DNA from: Bacteroides sp. | Lineage (GTDB): Bacteria > Bacteroidota > Bacteroidia > Bacteroidales > GCA-2748055 | Direction of reading: 5' to 3' | Assembly: GCA_011048475.1 (NCBI GenBank) | Contig: DSDZ01000247.1 | Span: 1 to 7,444, forward strand | DNA length: 7,444 nt | In this document: positions 6,682 to 7,444 of the stretch, in pieces | How the letters are laid out: the number at the start of each line of letters is the position of its first letter | Position numbering within the stretch: the stretch's first letter is position 1 | Translations under genes and position numbers: made by a program | Notes under the pieces: model-generated | The model's database searches: none | What the model saw: the letters and a program-made list of their open reading frames with translations, nothing else | Told to the model about the DNA's origin: nothing

Positions 6682-7444
6682 CTATCGGATGATTGTTACA
6701 TTGCCCGTAATCGGTTTTGCTCCGCTGTATGGGATGATCACGTAATAGTATGTTCCCACCGGCACATCCCTGCCCCGGGCCGTTCCGTCCCATCTGCTGC
6801 CGTCGTCGTATCCCTTTGAAGAAAAGAGCCGGTCGCCCCAGCGGCTGTATACCTCCACGATCATATCCGGGAAACGCCAGGCATTTTCAATGTCAAAGAA
6901 ATCGTTCACTCCGTCCCCGTTGGGCGAGAAAACGTTGTATGCCCGGATGTCTTCGATCACCTCGATAAAAACCGAGTCCGACTCCTCGCAGCCGTACTGG
7001 TTCGTCCCGAAAACGGAATAGAGGATCGATTCCACGGGCGAGGCCACCGGATCGGGGATGGCACTGTTATCAAGCCCTGTGGAAGGATCCCACCGGTATG
7101 CGCTGAACGGTCCGCCTTCCACATTCAGCTGGATGGAAGCGCCCCTGATCAAAAAGGTGTCCTCCGTAGCATTGATCCCGGAATTGGGGTACAGGTCCAC
7201 CCTCACCGAGTCGGTGTTATAGCATCCGTATGGGCTGATCTCCTCGGTGATGGTCAGCACGTAGGTCACCGGGTGGGTGACGAAGGAGGCCACCGGATCT
7301 GCAACAGAGGGATCCGAAAGGAATGCAGCGGGCTCCCAGGCCGGGGAGTGGCCGCCCTGTCCGTTCAGCAGGACAGTGCCACCCGGACAGATGGTGGTAT
7401 CGGTTCCCGCGTCGGCCTGAACGATCACCAGGCTGTTCACATAC
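6682..7444 (-). CDS. Surface protein C-terminus with Ig-like repeats and type B T9SS sorting domain (partial)
   Basis: This is the C-terminal 253 codons of a secreted protein whose 5' end lies beyond the right edge. The frame is open through 7444, so the GTG at 7438-7440 is an internal Val and is not taken as a start. Numbering from that Val, two Ig/PKD-like units follow (about 9-85 and 91-166), each with a Trp-x-Pro, a DPVAS and a YGC...DSV element. Next is a gliding-motility-associated C-terminal domain (about 168-252): NVFSPNGDGVNDFF (169-182), VEVYSRWGDRLF (195-206), WDGTARGRDVPVGTYYYVI (217-235) and the end GNVTIIR. Such type B domains direct export by T9SS and cell-surface attachment. 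Unit 1 has two Cys (18 and 73) that could form a disulfide; unit 2 keeps only Cys151. The gene is directly followed by the PorP/SprF-family gene, 1 nt on. The full protein is probably a large adhesin or repeat protein, but its N-terminal function is unseen. Confidence 0.88.
   Translation of the reverse strand, partial: YVNSLVIVQADAGTDTTICPGGTVLLNGQGGHSPAWEPAAFLSDPSVADPVASFVTHPVTYVLTITEEISPYGCYNTDSVRVDLYPNSGINATEDTFLIRGASIQLNVEGGPFSAYRWDPSTGLDNSAIPDPVASPVESILYSVFGTNQYGCEESDSVFIEVIEDIRAYNVFSPNGDGVNDFFDIENAWRFPDMIVEVYSRWGDRLFSSKGYDDGSRWDGTARGRDVPVGTYYYVIIPYSGAKPITGNVTIIR
6943..7416 (-). repeat. Two tandem Ig/PKD-like repeat units within the surface protein
   Basis: Two diverged units have a period of about 246 bp (82 aa). 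The clearest shared DNA is GAGGCCACCGGATC at 7040-7053 and again at 7286-7299, encoding DPVAS. Protein landmarks W-x-P, DPVAS and YGC-x3-DSV recur in the same order. More units probably continue past the right edge. Confidence 0.65.

Noticed and set aside
1..7444. Mobile elements, CRISPR, tRNA or rRNA genes, phage or defence genes
   Set aside because: Nearly all DNA is taken by eight genes with ordinary roles. No terminal inverted repeats, spaced direct repeats, transposase motifs or tRNA-like folds were seen.

Overview
This 7.4 kb window is gene-dense chromosome from a member of the Bacteroidota, with moderate GC (a little over half by eye). The lineage call rests on several family signatures: a GldA-type ABC ATPase, a PorP/SprF-family protein, a gliding-motility-associated C-terminal (type B) sorting domain, and a DUF4296-type lipoprotein. 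A Bacteroidota-like -7 element (TAnnTTTG) and the absence of clear Shine-Dalgarno sequences before the starts agree with it. PorP/SprF and type B CTD genes imply that the organism has a type IX secretion system (T9SS), but no core T9SS gene lies in the window. Order or genus cannot be fixed; a Bacteroidales-like or deep environmental lineage is a guess.

The layout is three transcription blocks. Left block (minus strand, 2-1762): a two-domain universal stress protein, then a GldA-like ATPase whose ATG directly follows the stress protein's stop codon. Its continuation would lie off the left edge. Centre block (plus strand, 1918-5389): asnS, rpoN and a small polytopic membrane protein, spaced 11 and 5 nt. 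A 155-bp gap (1763-1917) separates these two divergent blocks. It is the only sizeable non-coding stretch and holds candidate promoters for both sides, an 11-bp imperfect inverted repeat, and a stem-loop just upstream of asnS. Right block (minus strand, 7444-5383): a large surface protein entering from the right edge, of which only the C-terminus is visible (two Ig/PKD-like repeats plus a type B sorting domain), then a PorP/SprF-family protein 1 nt later and a DUF4296-type lipoprotein 5 nt after that. The centre and right blocks converge and overlap by 7 bp with no visible terminator.

Functionally, the centre block pairs housekeeping translation (Asn-tRNA synthesis) with the alternative sigma factor sigma-54 and a membrane protein carrying degenerate PAP2-phosphatase-like motifs. 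The right block reads as an adhesin or secreted-surface-protein cassette: cargo, a cognate outer-membrane PorP/SprF partner, and a small lipoprotein of unknown role. The least explained items are the DUF4296 lipoprotein as a possible third part of that cassette, the PAP2-like protein tied to rpoN, and the hairpin leader of asnS. I see no IS element, CRISPR array, tRNA, rRNA or phage gene. Nothing here demonstrates a wholly new system.
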